In this document: positions 24,430 to 35,399 of the stretch, one piece after another | How positions within the stretch are numbered: position 1 is the stretch's first letter | Layout: each line of letters starts with the position of its first letter | Source: Adiantum capillus-veneris | Taxonomy: Eukaryota; Streptophyta; Polypodiopsida; Polypodiales; Pteridaceae | Length of the DNA: 52,500 nt | Assembly: GCA_014529385.2 (NCBI GenBank) | Contig: CM043969.1 | Location: 70,782,676-70,835,175 of the forward strand | Direction of reading: 5' to 3' | Translations under genes and position numbers: made by a program | Notes under the pieces: generated by a model | Told to the model about the DNA's origin: nothing | What the model saw: the letters and a program-made list of their open reading frames with translations, nothing else | Database searches by the model: none

Positions 24430-24993
24430 TATTGCTTATTAGTCAGTTTCGACTGGACTGAGGAGTGTGAAACTTCATTCCAAAAGCTTAAGGAAAACCT
24501 TGTATCAGCACCTGTACTTAAAGCACCAGATTGGGAAAAGATATTCCATGTTCACATTGATGCATCTGCATATGTAGTTGGGAGTATTTTGGCTCAACCT
24601 GGAGACGGAACAATGGATTTCCCAGTTTGTTATGCGAGCCAACAGCTAAATAGTGCAGAAAAGAACTACACTACCACGGAAAGAGAGGGATTAGGAATGA
24701 TTTATGTTGTAAAGAAATTTCGGCATTACTTGCTTGCAAACAAATTTGTGTTCTTCACAGATCATCAAGCTCTTTTGTATCTAGTAAATAAACCATGCAA
24801 TACTGGGAGAATTGTAGGCTGGTTTATTATATTACTAGAGTTTGACTTCACAATGGTAGTTAAAAAGGTTAAAACTCATCTACGGGCGGATCATCTTTCA
24901 AGGCTACAAAACGGGGAAGCTCCTGAAGGAGTAGATGATGACATACCTGATGCTTATCTTTTTAATATTGAAATGATACCCAAATGGTCTTAG
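24430..24993 (+). pseudogene. Ty3 RNase H domain
   Basis: Reads FDWTEECETSFQKLKENL, VHIDASAYVVGSILAQ (first catalytic Asp), EKNYTTTEREGLGMIY (Glu), FFTDHQALLYL (Asp) and RADHLSRLQNG. All positions expected of the RT-type RNase H are present. This ~190-residue stretch has no internal stop and is the best-preserved part of pol. It ends at TAG 24991. Confidence 0.88.
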
Positions 24994-25089
24994 GAAATTG
25001 TTAGCATTCTTTCCTTTGGAGGAAGATTTGATAACAAGGAGAACAGATCCAAACAACAAACATTTCAACAAACAAAAAACTTTCAAGTT

Positions 25090-25325
25090 GATTGAAGGAC
25101 GACTGTACCATCTAGGCTCGGACCAAATTCTATGATTATGTATAAATCCAGAGGAATTCGAGTGTTATCTTGAAGAAGCACACATCCAGGATTGTGTATC
25201 ATTGTTCAACAATGAAAAACGCATCAAAGATTGAAACACTTAGGAGTTTATTGGCCAACTATGTATGCTGACACAATGCTTATGTTAACAATTGTACTAT
25301 ATGTAGTGCCAAACGACCGGTGGAT
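25090..25325 (+). pseudogene. Integrase zinc-binding (H2C2) module, first copy
   Basis: Pieces in shifting frames read LIEGRLYHLGSDQIL, PEEFECYLEEAH, HLGVYWPTMYADT and AYVNNCTICSAKRP. This is the His-His-Cys-Cys integrase N-terminal pattern. The second His is replaced by Leu (SLFN instead of xHFN), and the CTIC pair is intact (Cys codons at 25293 and 25302). The CTIC frame runs directly into the second module. Confidence 0.65.
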
Positions 25326-25740
25326 CACGCGACATTGTTTCAGGTAAACATTGCACCTACATGGAGTCAATATATCATTGATTTCTTAACAACAAGGGCA
25401 TTTTCTGAAAACATAACAAAAGCGCGAAAAAGGGCTATAGAGTTGGAGGCTCGAGACTTTAATTTAATTGGAAATCAACTCTACAAAAGAGGAAAGGACA
25501 ATCAACTTAGAATCTGTGCAAGTGAAAGCGAATACCTGCTGATTCTAGAACACGCACATGGAGGAATAAGTGGAGAACATTTTTCAGGCGATAAGATGGC
25601 AAAAATTGTCTTAACCGCAGGAATATGGTGGCCTACATTGCATATGGATGCTGAGGAGTTTTGTAAAGCGTTGTGACGCATGTCAGCGCACCAAGGTGCC
25701 GATAACGAGAGATGAGATGCCACTACGGCCAAGGATTGAT
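25326..25740 (+). pseudogene. Integrase zinc-binding (H2C2) module, second copy
   Basis: Frame 25320-25676 reads NLIGNQLYKRGKDNQL, ILEHAHGGISGEHF (both His), AGIWWPTLHMDAEEF. One extra T in the T-run near 25657 shifts the frame; beyond it CDACQRTKVPITRDEMPLRPRID supplies the Cys pair and linker. The catalytic D-D-E core that should follow is absent. Confidence 0.75.
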
Positions 25741-26300
25741 ATCTAGATTCTCATAGCTGCAGCAGGATCATGGTACCTTGCTTATTTTGGCAAGGTACCA
25801 AACGCTCCTCTAAGATGCACAAATATGATAAGTGTCTTTGCAGAGCAAAGCAAATGCTTTTTGTGCTCAAATCAGTACCAAAAGTATTGAATTCCATCAA
25901 AGAAGTCAAAATTTCCTTGTTAAAGAACTCTGCTTCAGTCTCGACGCATTAGGGGAAATTTGAGGTCTTGAATTCCCCTTGTAATAAATGGCAGAGAGAG
26001 AAAATACTTTTTCATTTTTGGAAAAATGAACAAGAAAATTAAAAATTGAGAATTGGGGGGAAAACTTCATTTTTTATTGGGTGCACGGGGTGTTACTTTT
26101 CGGGGCCCCACATGTAGTATCGTTTTCAAATCTCTTGGGAATGTGTCCCTTTTTAAAAAATTCTCCCTCCCAATGCACCATTTTCTCTCTTTTGATTGAA
26201 ATTTCAAATAACCTTCTGCTCATTCTATCCTTCCTTTACACCATTCTCTACATCTTTCTCTGCAGCATATCCAAATCATCATCTTTCCCACATCATCTCC
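25741..26300. other. Junction region after the truncated Ty3 element
   Basis: Ty3 similarity stops near 25740. No integrase core, polypurine tract or LTR is seen. The sequence then becomes A/T-rich, with a T/C-rich stretch (26160-26270) just before the ATG of the next reading frame that could serve as its promoter or 5' UTR. Confidence 0.5.
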
Positions 26301-27645
26301 ATGAATCCTGCTAAAAGGGGTATCTATTATCTCCATGTCGAGTTGGAAGATGAATATTCCCCTCTCTGAAAAAGAAATAGGGTTTGTGAAACTCCTCCTT
26401 CTACCATAGAAGCATTGAGATAAGAACAAAAGAAGCATATTGATCTATGGATAGATGGCAGATTGCATCCCATAGACCCCATCACCAAATGCACCCCACC
26501 ATTCTTCTCATTGATGAGATTTGTAGGAGATGGTATGAAAGGGCTATTAGGCTATATACAAAACCTTGCAGTAGTAGAGATGGACATTCTTAACCTAAAA
26601 AACCATCTGCTACTACAATTTAAGGATTCTCTTAATCATCAGGTTCAAAACATCAAGGAAAAGGTAAAGAACCTCCAATCATTGCTCAATACAACCAGAA
26701 TAAAGAGGATAGAGCTTGAACTTAGACAAAGACAACGGAAGTTGAAGAATATTGAGCGTCTCAAGCAAGAAGGCGGAGGCTGCAGAAGAAGAATCAAAGG
26801 AGTGAGGTAAAATTCTTTTTTTTTTTTCAAATTGATATCTATTTTGCAAGTTGGTATCTTTGGGTGCTATAGTCTTTCCTTGTGTTTACCCCAGGTCCTT
26901 AGTTCAGTCAAACTGCTCACAGGAAACATGAGAGGTGCATCACAATAATTTTGTGAAGTGATTCAACCTATTGTTGGTGGAAACCTATTGAATGAAAGAA
27001 GAGATAGGGTTGCTAGGAGGAACTACATCAATGGATTTTTGCAAAGTTCCACTTTGGACAAAGTTGGAATTAGTTGGGAAAGTTATCAAAAGCTATTCAA
27101 GCTCATCAATAAAAACCTAAAGCAGTCAAGAGTGAAGGGGGCCTTGCTTCCAAAGCCATCAAGTTGCTCAAAGGCCATGCTCAAAATTAGTTCCACATTC
27201 ATGGAGATGTTTGGAGAGCCTTTCCACATCAATGACATATATCCAAGTAAGAAGAAAGACCTCAATTTTAACTCTTTCAACAAATTTTTCTTTGACTTGA
27301 GAACCTTACAGAGGGCAATGCCAAAATTCTATAATCTTCAACATATTGAGGTGAATAGACGAGCTACTTTTGTCATCAAATTAGACAAGAGTGAAATTGT
27401 GAAGGGTAGAAATCTTGAGAGAGTATAGCTTTTCATGCCACAAAGGGGAAAAATTTCTAAAAATTTTAATGTGCAGTCAGAGAAGAACAATTGGTGGTTG
27501 GGTGCTTTTGAGGTTGATAGTGAAGATTTCAATGTGCTGAATTGGGTATTCCACCACACTAGTATCCCTCCTAAATCAAAGCTCAGCAGGTTGGGGAGGA
27601 GCTAGATGTTGAGGGCTTTGGTAGGTACAAGGTGGAATGGCACAT

Positions 27646-27683
<38 letters not shown>

Positions 27684-29400
27684 CTAAAGACACTAAAGTG
27701 TGTGTACTATGTGTCAAGGGGTGCCAGTGCAAAAAGCCCATGTATCTACTACATGGTTGCATCAAAGGAGTTGAATCTTACTGATTGAAACAAAGCCCCA
27801 GATAGACACTCTAAAGATCCAAACTTTCAAGCTGTTTTAGATATTCCCCTTTCAAATGTCCACCTCTGCACACTGCATGCACTTTATAGAATCATTGAGA
27901 AGATTTTGCACCTCTACATAGTCTTTGCATGGAAACTACAACCTTTATCAGCTAGAGAAACTACCATATAAAGTATCAAGTGGATATTGTTTGATATTGG
28001 ACATCATGGGGGAGTGTTGTGATTGAGTCAAAACCCAAGAGGTCATTTGGTGGAAATAATGTCCCTAGGAAAGCTTTCATTGGTGGGATGAAGACCAGAA
28101 CATTCTTGGGATTTCATGGTAATCTAGGTAGAGATTCATCTAAAGTCCAATACAGCCAATGGAAGGCTCTACACAGGACAATGGAGTTCATGGAAACTTG
28201 AAAGAGTTGTTTATTAAATAGGCAAGGATCATGATGGTTATGAGTTCAACAAGCATGAAACCAGATATAGTAGTTGCATTGAGGCTTCTTGGTTTACATT
28301 GAAGGAACTTCTATGAAGCTAGATCTTGATTGAAATATAATCATACACAACTGCCATTGCATTTGCGTGAGCGCCAACCATACACAAACAATGTAATTAC
28401 AAATGAAGTGAAGGCATAGTTGTGACATTTAACACTAACAATACATGTGTATCACCCAACAAGAAGGATGTGTGTCGAAAGCGTATTGCACAAAAAGTGT
28501 TATAGAAATGTCCACTGCATCTTCTTGAGCAACCTCATGTTTGTTTTGACTTCTTGAGCAATGGCTTTGATTGTTCTTTAATTGACTCTAGTAACTTTTG
28601 TTATGAAACGGCTTTGATTGTCCTTTAATTGACTCTGGTAGCTAAATAATAGTTTGTTTGTTGCTTCGCAACAAAGAAATGAGAAGACAAAAGTGTGGGA
28701 ATCCCAAGATACAATCTTTTCTTACTGTGATAAAAGTCATTGGGGAAAGAATGACATCTCTAACTTTAAGAAAGAGTTGAACAGATTCAAGAAAGCTATG
28801 ACAAGTGCTTGGATCTCAGAGCACTTCACACACTAGATGGTAATAATTATAAATTTTGATTCTACTAATTTGCGTCAATACTTGCATAAGTTGCTAAAGA
28901 ATTATCTTTTTTTTGTGCAACACATTATCTACAATTACACTCCTTGGTTTATAAAGAAATATGCAAGCTTGTCAATCTGGTCTACTCAAGGTATGGAAAA
29001 GTCTCAACACACAAAAAGTAGTGGAAGAGCTCAAAAAGCTAATATAGCTTGCTTGAAGTATTTCAATGGTTTTACAGACAAGTGTGGCACTGAACAAGAT
29101 CACAAGAGACTAAAAAATTATTAGATAGTTTTGATATTGCTACAACTATACAGAGGAGTATACAAAAAAGGAAGGATGCATACATTAGATCATCTACAAG
29201 TGAAAGGTTTTTACATTAGATTTCCACTAGAGAGAGGCAAGGAAGCAAATAGGAATAATACAAGGATCAGTTCTAGCTACTTGAGCCAACATCAAGGTTT
29301 TCATTTTTCCCCATCCACTTCAAGTACTCTTGCTTCTTGTAGCCTTGCAACTGCTTCAAGTCATCAGAAAAGGCAAGGATATAACTGGTTATAGTGCCAA
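26301..29400 (+). pseudogene. Broken reading frame of unknown family, possibly spliced
   Basis: From ATG 26301 one frame runs to 26806 across two stops (MNPAKRGIYYLHVELEDEYS; DLWIDGRLHPIDPITKC; coiled coil from about 26580 to 26770, LQSLLNTTRIKRIELELRQR). A donor AG|GTAAAA at 26806/26807 and an acceptor TATAG ending at 26872 define a 66-bp T-rich intron that keeps the frame into the long stretch 26873-27428 (one stop at 26949). Later pieces (LCTLHALYRIIEKILHLYI near 27860; FGGNNVPRKAFIGGMKTRTF 28045; SHWGKNDISNFKKELNRFKK 28738; SIWSTQGMEKSQHTKS 28973) look like one large protein. I do not recognise the family; a domesticated or decayed DNA-transposon protein is possible. It is non-functional as it stands. 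Confidence 0.5.
27646..27681. repeat. Poly(G) run of 36
   Basis: An uninterrupted G homopolymer inside the broken frame at 26.3-29.4 kb. Frames through it give Gly or Pro runs only. Confidence 0.95.
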
Positions 29401-29699
29401 AGTATGCACTTCTTGAGCCTATAAATCTTGGAGAAAGTCCAAAAGTCTAATGGCTTCTTGCTTTTAAAGAAGTATGATTTTGTTCACTCCAACTCTTATT
29501 GGATGTGAACCTACCACCCTTGATAGAGCCACTTGTGCAAGTATGGGGAGAGTGTGTGATTGGGAAATCTTACTGTGCTAGATAGTAAATGTGTCCTTAT
29601 TGAGCTTCTTAATGTAATGACCCAAACTATGATCCCTCTTTAGATCCAAAGGCCTGGAGCCCTTCTCCCTAGAAACTTGTCAAGATATACAAAATCAAC
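29401..29699. other. Gene-free flank of copia element A
   Basis: No motif seen. The pieces recall the end of the preceding broken frame but give no recognisable peptide. Confidence 0.4.
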
Positions 29700-29930
29700 T
29701 TTTACCATATACATGTGGTAAGTGATGTGTGTGAACACACTTAGGACCGCTAGGACATTTTTTCTCTCGCTAGGAGGTTTTTTTCCCCATGCATTGTATA
29801 TACGCCCATTATTCTAGGGCTATCTATCTTTCCATTGCACACTAAGTAATACACTCTGTGTTGTGTGCCTTGAGCTTCCTTCATCTCCTCCAAGCTGTGT
29901 GTGCATTTTCTTGCAACCCTATTTCCAACA
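29700..29930 (+). mobile_element. 5' LTR of copia A
   Basis: Begins TTTTACCATATACATGTGG (the terminal TG has become TT) and ends CCAACA two bases before the primer site. Internal TATATA at about 29797. Aligns along its length with 34580-34805. Confidence 0.9.
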
Positions 29931-29932
29931 AT

Positions 29933-29949
29933 TGGTATCAGACCAGGTT
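29933..29949 (+). other. Primer binding site, tRNA-iMet
   Basis: TGGTATCAGACCAGGTT matches the complement of the initiator tRNA-Met 3' end (TGGTATCAGAGCCAGGTT) with one base missing, two bases after the LTR. Confidence 0.9.
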
Positions 29950-30286
29950 GCGTCCTCCTGGGCTTAGTCGCCAGAAGCTCCAACACACGCCTGCTCACTT
30001 TCTTGTATTTCTAGGAGCTTTGGCGACCATTCGTTGGTCGACAAATATTTTGGGAGGGCTCGAAGAGCTACTCAGATTCCTGGCTCGGGCTCATTTCGGC
30101 CTCCGTTTCCACTACAAGTAGTACTGCGCATGCTATTTTGTCATTTTGTGCAAAAACTTTATTGTTGCCATTTTCTTCATAACAAGTCACTTATGGTCTT
30201 CTACAGTTTGTGCTATATAGCACGTGTTGTTCCCACATGCCTTCTCCTCTTTTCGGGCACTTTTCACATCAAATGCAGCATATACC

Positions 30287-30895
30287 ATGACTGACAACAA
30301 CAAATATGTGTTCAAGATGTTTGCTGCTAAGGATAGATTGGATGGGAACAATTACCCTATGTGGGCTTATATGATGCAACATGTTCTTGTGTCAAAGGGA
30401 ATTTGGAACATTGTGCAGGGCATTGGTGTGTGTCTTGGTTCTGAGGATACGGGTGATGTTGAGGATGTTGCAGGTCTTGCTGCAAGGATTGCTGCTGTTA
30501 GAGTTGTTTTGCCTATGGTTGAACAAGCTCGTTGGGATGTAAAAAAAGCACATGCTCATGCATTGATTGTGTTGTCTGTGAAGCACACTATTACTCCACA
30601 CATTCGTTCAGTGAAAACTGCAAAACGGGCTTGGGATATTCTGGTTGGTCTTTATGCAAGTTACAATGAGACAAAAATTTCATTGCTACGTAAAGAGCTG
30701 GAGTCAAAGATTATGCATGAGGAAGATGATATGGACACTTTCCTTGCTAGTGTCAAGGATATCAGTGAGCAACTTATTTTTGCATGTGAATTCATTTTAG
30801 ACAGTTCCCTTATGCAAATTGTTCTTGGTGCCTTGCCAGATTCTTACCAGACTTCTACTAGTACTTGGAGACTTATGACCCAAGGAAATCCTTAA
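30287..30895 (+). pseudogene. Copia A gag
   Basis: The ATG at 30287 (MTDNNKYVFKMFAAKDRLDG) begins the homologous region; upstream codons of the same frame overlap the leader. LDGNNYPMWAYMM, AKRAWDILVGLYAS and LLRKELESKIMHEEDDMDTF are the UBN2-type copia Gag pattern. A TAA at 30893 truncates it. The zinc knuckle further on (31132-31176) has lost its second Cys (now Phe) and carries a stop. Confidence 0.88.
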
Positions 30896-31161
30896 GTTGT
30901 CAAGTTTAATGCATTATGCACATTTTTGTTGGCAAGAGTCACTTTCTAGAAAAAACAGGACTAGACAACGTGCAATTGAATAGGCTTTTATTGCTGCTCA
31001 AAGAAAAGGAAGTAACAATAATGCAACCGCTTCTCATGGTTCTTCTGCGAGTGAAAAAATCACCTGTTTCTAATGCTTCTACTGGCAGCAATTTGTTTAG
31101 GAATTCTGGTGATAAGGGAAAAAAGAGGATGTGTTGCCATTAGTTTAAAGCTAATTATCAT

Positions 31162-32625
31162 TTGATCAAGCATTGTTCTAAGTTGAAGGCCAAAGATGCT
31201 AAGAAGAAAGCACATGTTGATGCTGATGTTGATGCAGAATGGGCTTTTAGTGCAGAGTGCACTTATAATCCTGCTCTCCATGATGCATGCATGTCAATTG
31301 CTACAGATTCAGATGTGTGGTATTTTGACAGTGGTGCTACAAAGCACATTACCTTACATCATGATTTGTTCACCTCTCTTGAGTCTTCTGTCCCTCATGG
31401 GAATTCAGTTACTTGTGCCAAAAATGCCTCTTATCCAGTTCAGAGAGTTGAAAATATTGTGCTTATTGTTTCAAATGTCATTTCTTTCACACTTGTTGAT
31501 GCACTTTATGTACCTGAGATCAAGAAGAATCTTTTGTCTGTGTTTGCACTTGCTAGACTTGGTCTTGTAGTCAAATTTGTAAATGATAGATGTATAGTGC
31601 ATGATCTCAATTTTGGTGATGAAATTGTTGCATCTGACATTTTATGATGTGGGCTGTATAAGCTCATATTGTATGACAAGTGTGGGTAGAATTTTTCAAA
31701 TGCAGTTGTGGATTCAAAGGCTATTTCAGATGCAAAACTTTGGCATGCACATTTTGGTCATCTAAATTTCACCAGTTTGCTATGTTTCCAAAAATATGAT
31801 ATTGTTGCTTCCTTGCCACCTCTTGAAGCACCTGTCAAACATGTTTATGAAGGCTTTATTTTGGGTAAGATGCAACGTTCTAAGTTTCCAAAGGATTGTT
31901 CAGCTAGGGCCACATGCAGGTTGCAGCTTGTGCATAGTGATGTTTGTGGATCCATGCAAACTCCGTCCTTGGGAAATTACCTTTACTTCTTGACTTTCAA
32001 TGATTCCAAGCATGCATGGGTATGTCCACTTAAAGCAAAGTCTGGAGTATTTAAGTGCTTCAAACAATTTCTACCTATGGCTAAAAATGTCTTGAAATGT
32101 ACTATGGACACCCTCTGTTCCGATCGAGGGGGGGAGTATATGTCTCATGAATTTAATGCATTTCTGGCTAGTCATGGGATAAAACACCACCAATGTAGAA
32201 TGCCTTATACGCCTAAGAAAAATGGTTTTGCTGAGAGGAAAAACATGTCACTTACGAAAATGGCACGATGTATGGTCAAAAGTAAAGCCTTGCCGCATTT
32301 TTTTTGGCTTGAGGACATCATGTGTGCCACTTATGTACTTAACATGTGTCCTACAAAAGCTTTGCAATCTATGACTCCATATGAAGCATGGCATGATAGA
32401 AAGCCTTCTATTGAGCACATGCATGTTTTTGGCTATTTGGCATATGCTTTGGTGCCACAAACACAGCGTAGAAAATTGCATGATAAGGCTATCAAATGTA
32501 TTTTGGTTGGCTATAGTGTTGAAAGCAAAGGTTACAGGTTGTATCATCGTAAACAATGTGTATCTTGGTCCCACAAGATGTTGTGTTTGTGGAAGATTAT
32601 GTTCATCCCTGCTGTCATCTACTAG
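31162..32625 (+). pseudogene. Copia A protease and integrase
   Basis: VWYFDSGATKHIT (Asp codon 31327) is the copia protease motif. KLWHAHFGHLNF (about 31736) is the GAG-pre-integrase zinc motif. VHSDVCGSMQTPSLG, LCSDRGGEYMSHEF and NGFAERKN carry the integrase D, D and E residues. MTPYEAWHDRKPSIEHMHVFG follows as usual. A stop at 31645 separates protease from integrase. The part from 31708 to 32625 is open for 305 codons. Confidence 0.9.
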
Positions 32626-32639
32626 AGACACTAATGTCA

Positions 32640-34480
32640 GTTTAGAGGACATTTATGACACTTTGTTGCCTCTTTTCAATGGTGGAAGTTCAATTGTAAA
32701 TTCTAATGAGGCAAATGTACAACCTATGGGGGTTTTTGAAAATGTTACAAATGAGCCTATTACTAATGTAGATGTACATGATGTACATGATGAGGAAAGG
32801 GCTGAGAATGAGCAAGCTATAGGTATCCCTAAATGGCTGGTGCATACTTTGTGTGATAGTAAATTGGATGCACCTTTGTCTAGTTGTACTCGTCCAGGGT
32901 CTCACCGTGCATCTTATGCATTATATTGCTATGATTTGGTTGTGTCTAGATTACATCATGTTGAGGAACCTTTGTCTTTTGATGAAGCACCAACTATGGA
33001 AATTGGATGGCTGCCATGCAATCAGAATATGATGCACTTATAGAAAATGATACTTGGACTTTATGTGATTTGCATTCTTGCAAAAAGGCCATTGGTATGA
33101 AGTGGGTTTACAAGTTGAAACACAACATGGATGGTGAGATTGACCCGCCATAAGGCTCGACTTGTTGCAAAAGTTTATGCATAGCAAAAAGGCATAGATT
33201 ATGAAGAGACTTCTGTTCCCACTTGCTGTATGATTATTGTGCATTTTCTATGTGCATTGGAAGCTCATTTTGGTTGGGATGTACATCAATTCAACATTGT
33301 TACTGCTTTCTTAAATGCTAACATATTTGAGGAAGTTTATTTAATGTAGCCTTGTGATTTTGTCAAGAAAGGACAAGAGCATAAAGTGTGCAGATGTAAG
33401 AAAGATTTGTATGGGTTGAAGAAATCTCCTCGTGCTTGGTATGAGAAAGCTGACACTCATTTGGTCAAATGAGACTTTTGTCACAGCCCAATAGAAAGCA
33501 CATTGTATGTAAAGCGTGAGGGTGATGTACTTCTCATTGTGGTTCTCTACATGGATGATTTGTTGATCGTGGACCAAATGAGAGACATATTGCTGACTTT
33601 AAATATAATTATAAATGCTACTTTCAAAATGAAATATTTGGGGTTGTTGCACCATTACTTGGGTATACAATTTAAGCAATGTGATGGTGGTATTGCCTTG
33701 TGTTAGAAAAGTTACATAGAGACATTGCTATGTAAGTTTGGACTTGAAGATTGCAAACCTATTGCCACTTCCATGGAAACACATTTGAAATTGAGTGTTT
33801 ATGATGATGGTGATCCTACAAACGTCACTCTTTACCAAACTGTTGGTTGACACCTCATTTATGTATGCAACACAAAGCCGGATATTCAGTTTGTAGTCTC
33901 ACAGGTTAGCAGATTTATGCATAGCCCAGAGTCTAAGCATTGGCAGGCTGTCAACAAGAGGTGTTTTTTCTACTTAGTGGCACTTTGCATCTTGGCTTGT
34001 TTTATCCCAAGGGGGATCATTGCCACCAGACTTACATGCTTTTTTGGACTCATATTGGGCCGGTTGTTTTGACACGTGAGTATCCACAAGTGGTTTTTGT
34101 TTCATTCTTGGTAGTTCATGTATATCATGGTTGAGCAAGAAGCAACCTACTGTGGCCCCTTCTAGTCGTGAGGCTGAGTACAGGGCAGTCTTCATAGCTA
34201 CGATTGAGTGTGTATGGCTCAGACGCCTTATGGATGATTTGAGTGTTGGATAGGACACTGCCAACACTATCTACACTAACAGTCAAAGTGCATTGGCAGT
34301 TGTGAGGAACCCAATTTTCATGCTCGCACAAAGCACATTGAGGTGAATTACCACTATGTCAGGGAGAGGCTCTTAGCAGGAGATATCAACTTGGCTTATT
34401 GCCAACACAGGACAACCTTGCAGATATTTTCACAAAGGCATTGTCTCATGAGAAGTTCAAAGATTTCCACAAAGGTTTGG
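32640..34480 (+). pseudogene. Copia A reverse transcriptase and RNase H
   Basis: Fragments in several frames: VAKVYA (33165), FGWDVHQFNIVTAFLNA (33270), YGLKKSPRAWYEKAD (33408), LYMDDLLIV (33544; YMDD box intact), YLGIQFKQCDGG (33658), and SSREAEYRAVFIATIECVWLRRL (34160) plus TIYTNSQSALAV (34270) of RNase H. At least eight stops or frameshifts occur; some stops sit at expected Gln or Trp positions (for example TAG at 33346, 33704). Confidence 0.88.
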
Positions 34481-34579
34481 GCTTACTCCCCTTGTTGGAC
34501 TGATCATGTCCTCGGGACATGGTACTTCCCTTTACTCTATGTGCCAACTCTCATTCACCGCATCACTCGATGGGGGATT

Positions 34580-34805
34580 TGTTAACATATACATGTGGTA
34601 GTATGTGTGTGAACACACTTAGGACCACCATGGCATTTTTCCCCTCGCAAGGAGGTTTTTTCATCGTGCATTGTATATACACCCATTATTCTAGAGCTAT
34701 CTATCTTTCCATTTCACACTAAGTAATACACTCTTTGTTGTGTGTCTTGAGCTTCCTTCATCTTCTCCAATTTGTGTGTGTTTTTTTGTAACCCTAATTC
34801 CAACA
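34580..34805 (+). mobile_element. 3' LTR of copia A
   Basis: Begins TGTTAACATATACATGTGG after a GATGGGGGATT polypurine tract (34570-34579) and ends CCAACA. Confidence 0.92.
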
Positions 34806-35018
34806 TCTATCTATGCAAAAAAACCCCTCAAACTCAGTTAATAGAAATAAAGTTTCACTGAAATTTCAATGGCCTAAATAACGTGCTTGGAAAAATTATA
34901 TTTTACCGTTTTACCTTAGGGTTTTTGTCATCTTCAAAAATGTCCTCTTTCCAGAGGTCAATGAAAAATCTTGGTTTATTCTCTTTTCTCTCTCTTGGAA
35001 CTTCTTTACCCATGTGTT
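34806..35018. other. 213-bp spacer between two inverted copia elements
   Basis: Single-copy AT-rich sequence between the 3' LTRs of elements A and B, with no gene. Its right-hand 5 bp (35014-35018, GTGTT) are one half of the target duplication of element B. Confidence 0.85.
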
Positions 35019-35244
35019 TGTTGGAATTAGGGTTGCAGGGAAACGCACACAGCTTGGAGAAGACGCGGGAAGCTCAAGGCACACAACAGACAGTGTATTA
35101 GTTAGTGTGCAATGGAAAGATGAATAGCCCTAGAGTGATGGGTGTATATACAATGCACGAGGGAAAACACCTCCTAAAGAGGGGAAAATGCCTCAATGGT
35201 CCTAGTGTGTTCACACACATCACTACCACATGTATATGGTAACA
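35019..35244 (-). mobile_element. 3' LTR of copia B
   Basis: Plus-strand TGTTGGAATTAGGGTTGCAG to TATATGGTAACA. Next to it at 35245-35254 the plus-strand AAATCCCCTC is the reverse complement of the polypurine tract. Confidence 0.93.
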
Positions 35245-35399
35245 AATCCCCTCTGGGAGTGATGCGGTGAACAAGGACTGGCACGAAGAGTAATGGGAAG
35301 TGCCATGCCTTGAGGACATGATCAGTCCACAAAGGGGAGCAAGCCCAAAGCTTTGAGGAAAGCTTCGAACTTCTCATGAGACAATGCCTTTGTGAAAAG

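Larger units (their letters stand above)
15861..25740 (+). mobile_element. Ty3/gypsy (Tat/Athila-like) element, 3'-truncated
   Basis: Order on the plus strand: LTR (15861-16782), tRNA-Asp-type primer site (16784-16802), long leader, gag (18180-21258), protease (21291-22613), linker, RT (23413-24258), RNase H (24430-24993) and integrase zinc-binding region (25090-25735). RT phrases such as 'AATIRDNFPFPI' and 'FAWSYKDLKGVDPS' are of the Tat/Athila kind. The integrase catalytic core, chromatin-binding tail, polypurine tract and 3' LTR are missing: recognisable sequence ends near 25740. Stops and frameshifts interrupt every domain. Confidence 0.85.
29700..34805 (+). mobile_element. Ty1/copia element A, complete but inactive
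   Basis: A 5' LTR (29700-29930) and 3' LTR (34580-34805) enclose PBS, gag, protease, integrase, RT and RNase H in copia order. The LTRs agree at roughly nine bases in ten by eye, so the insertion is old. Many stops and frameshifts break the polyprotein. The 5-bp flanks (TCAAC, TCTAT) do not match, so no target duplication is visible. It is the same family as element B, in opposite orientation. Confidence 0.92.

Noticed and set aside
29695-34810. Target duplication of copia element A
   Set aside because: TCAAC and TCTAT do not match; no shift of one or two bases helps.
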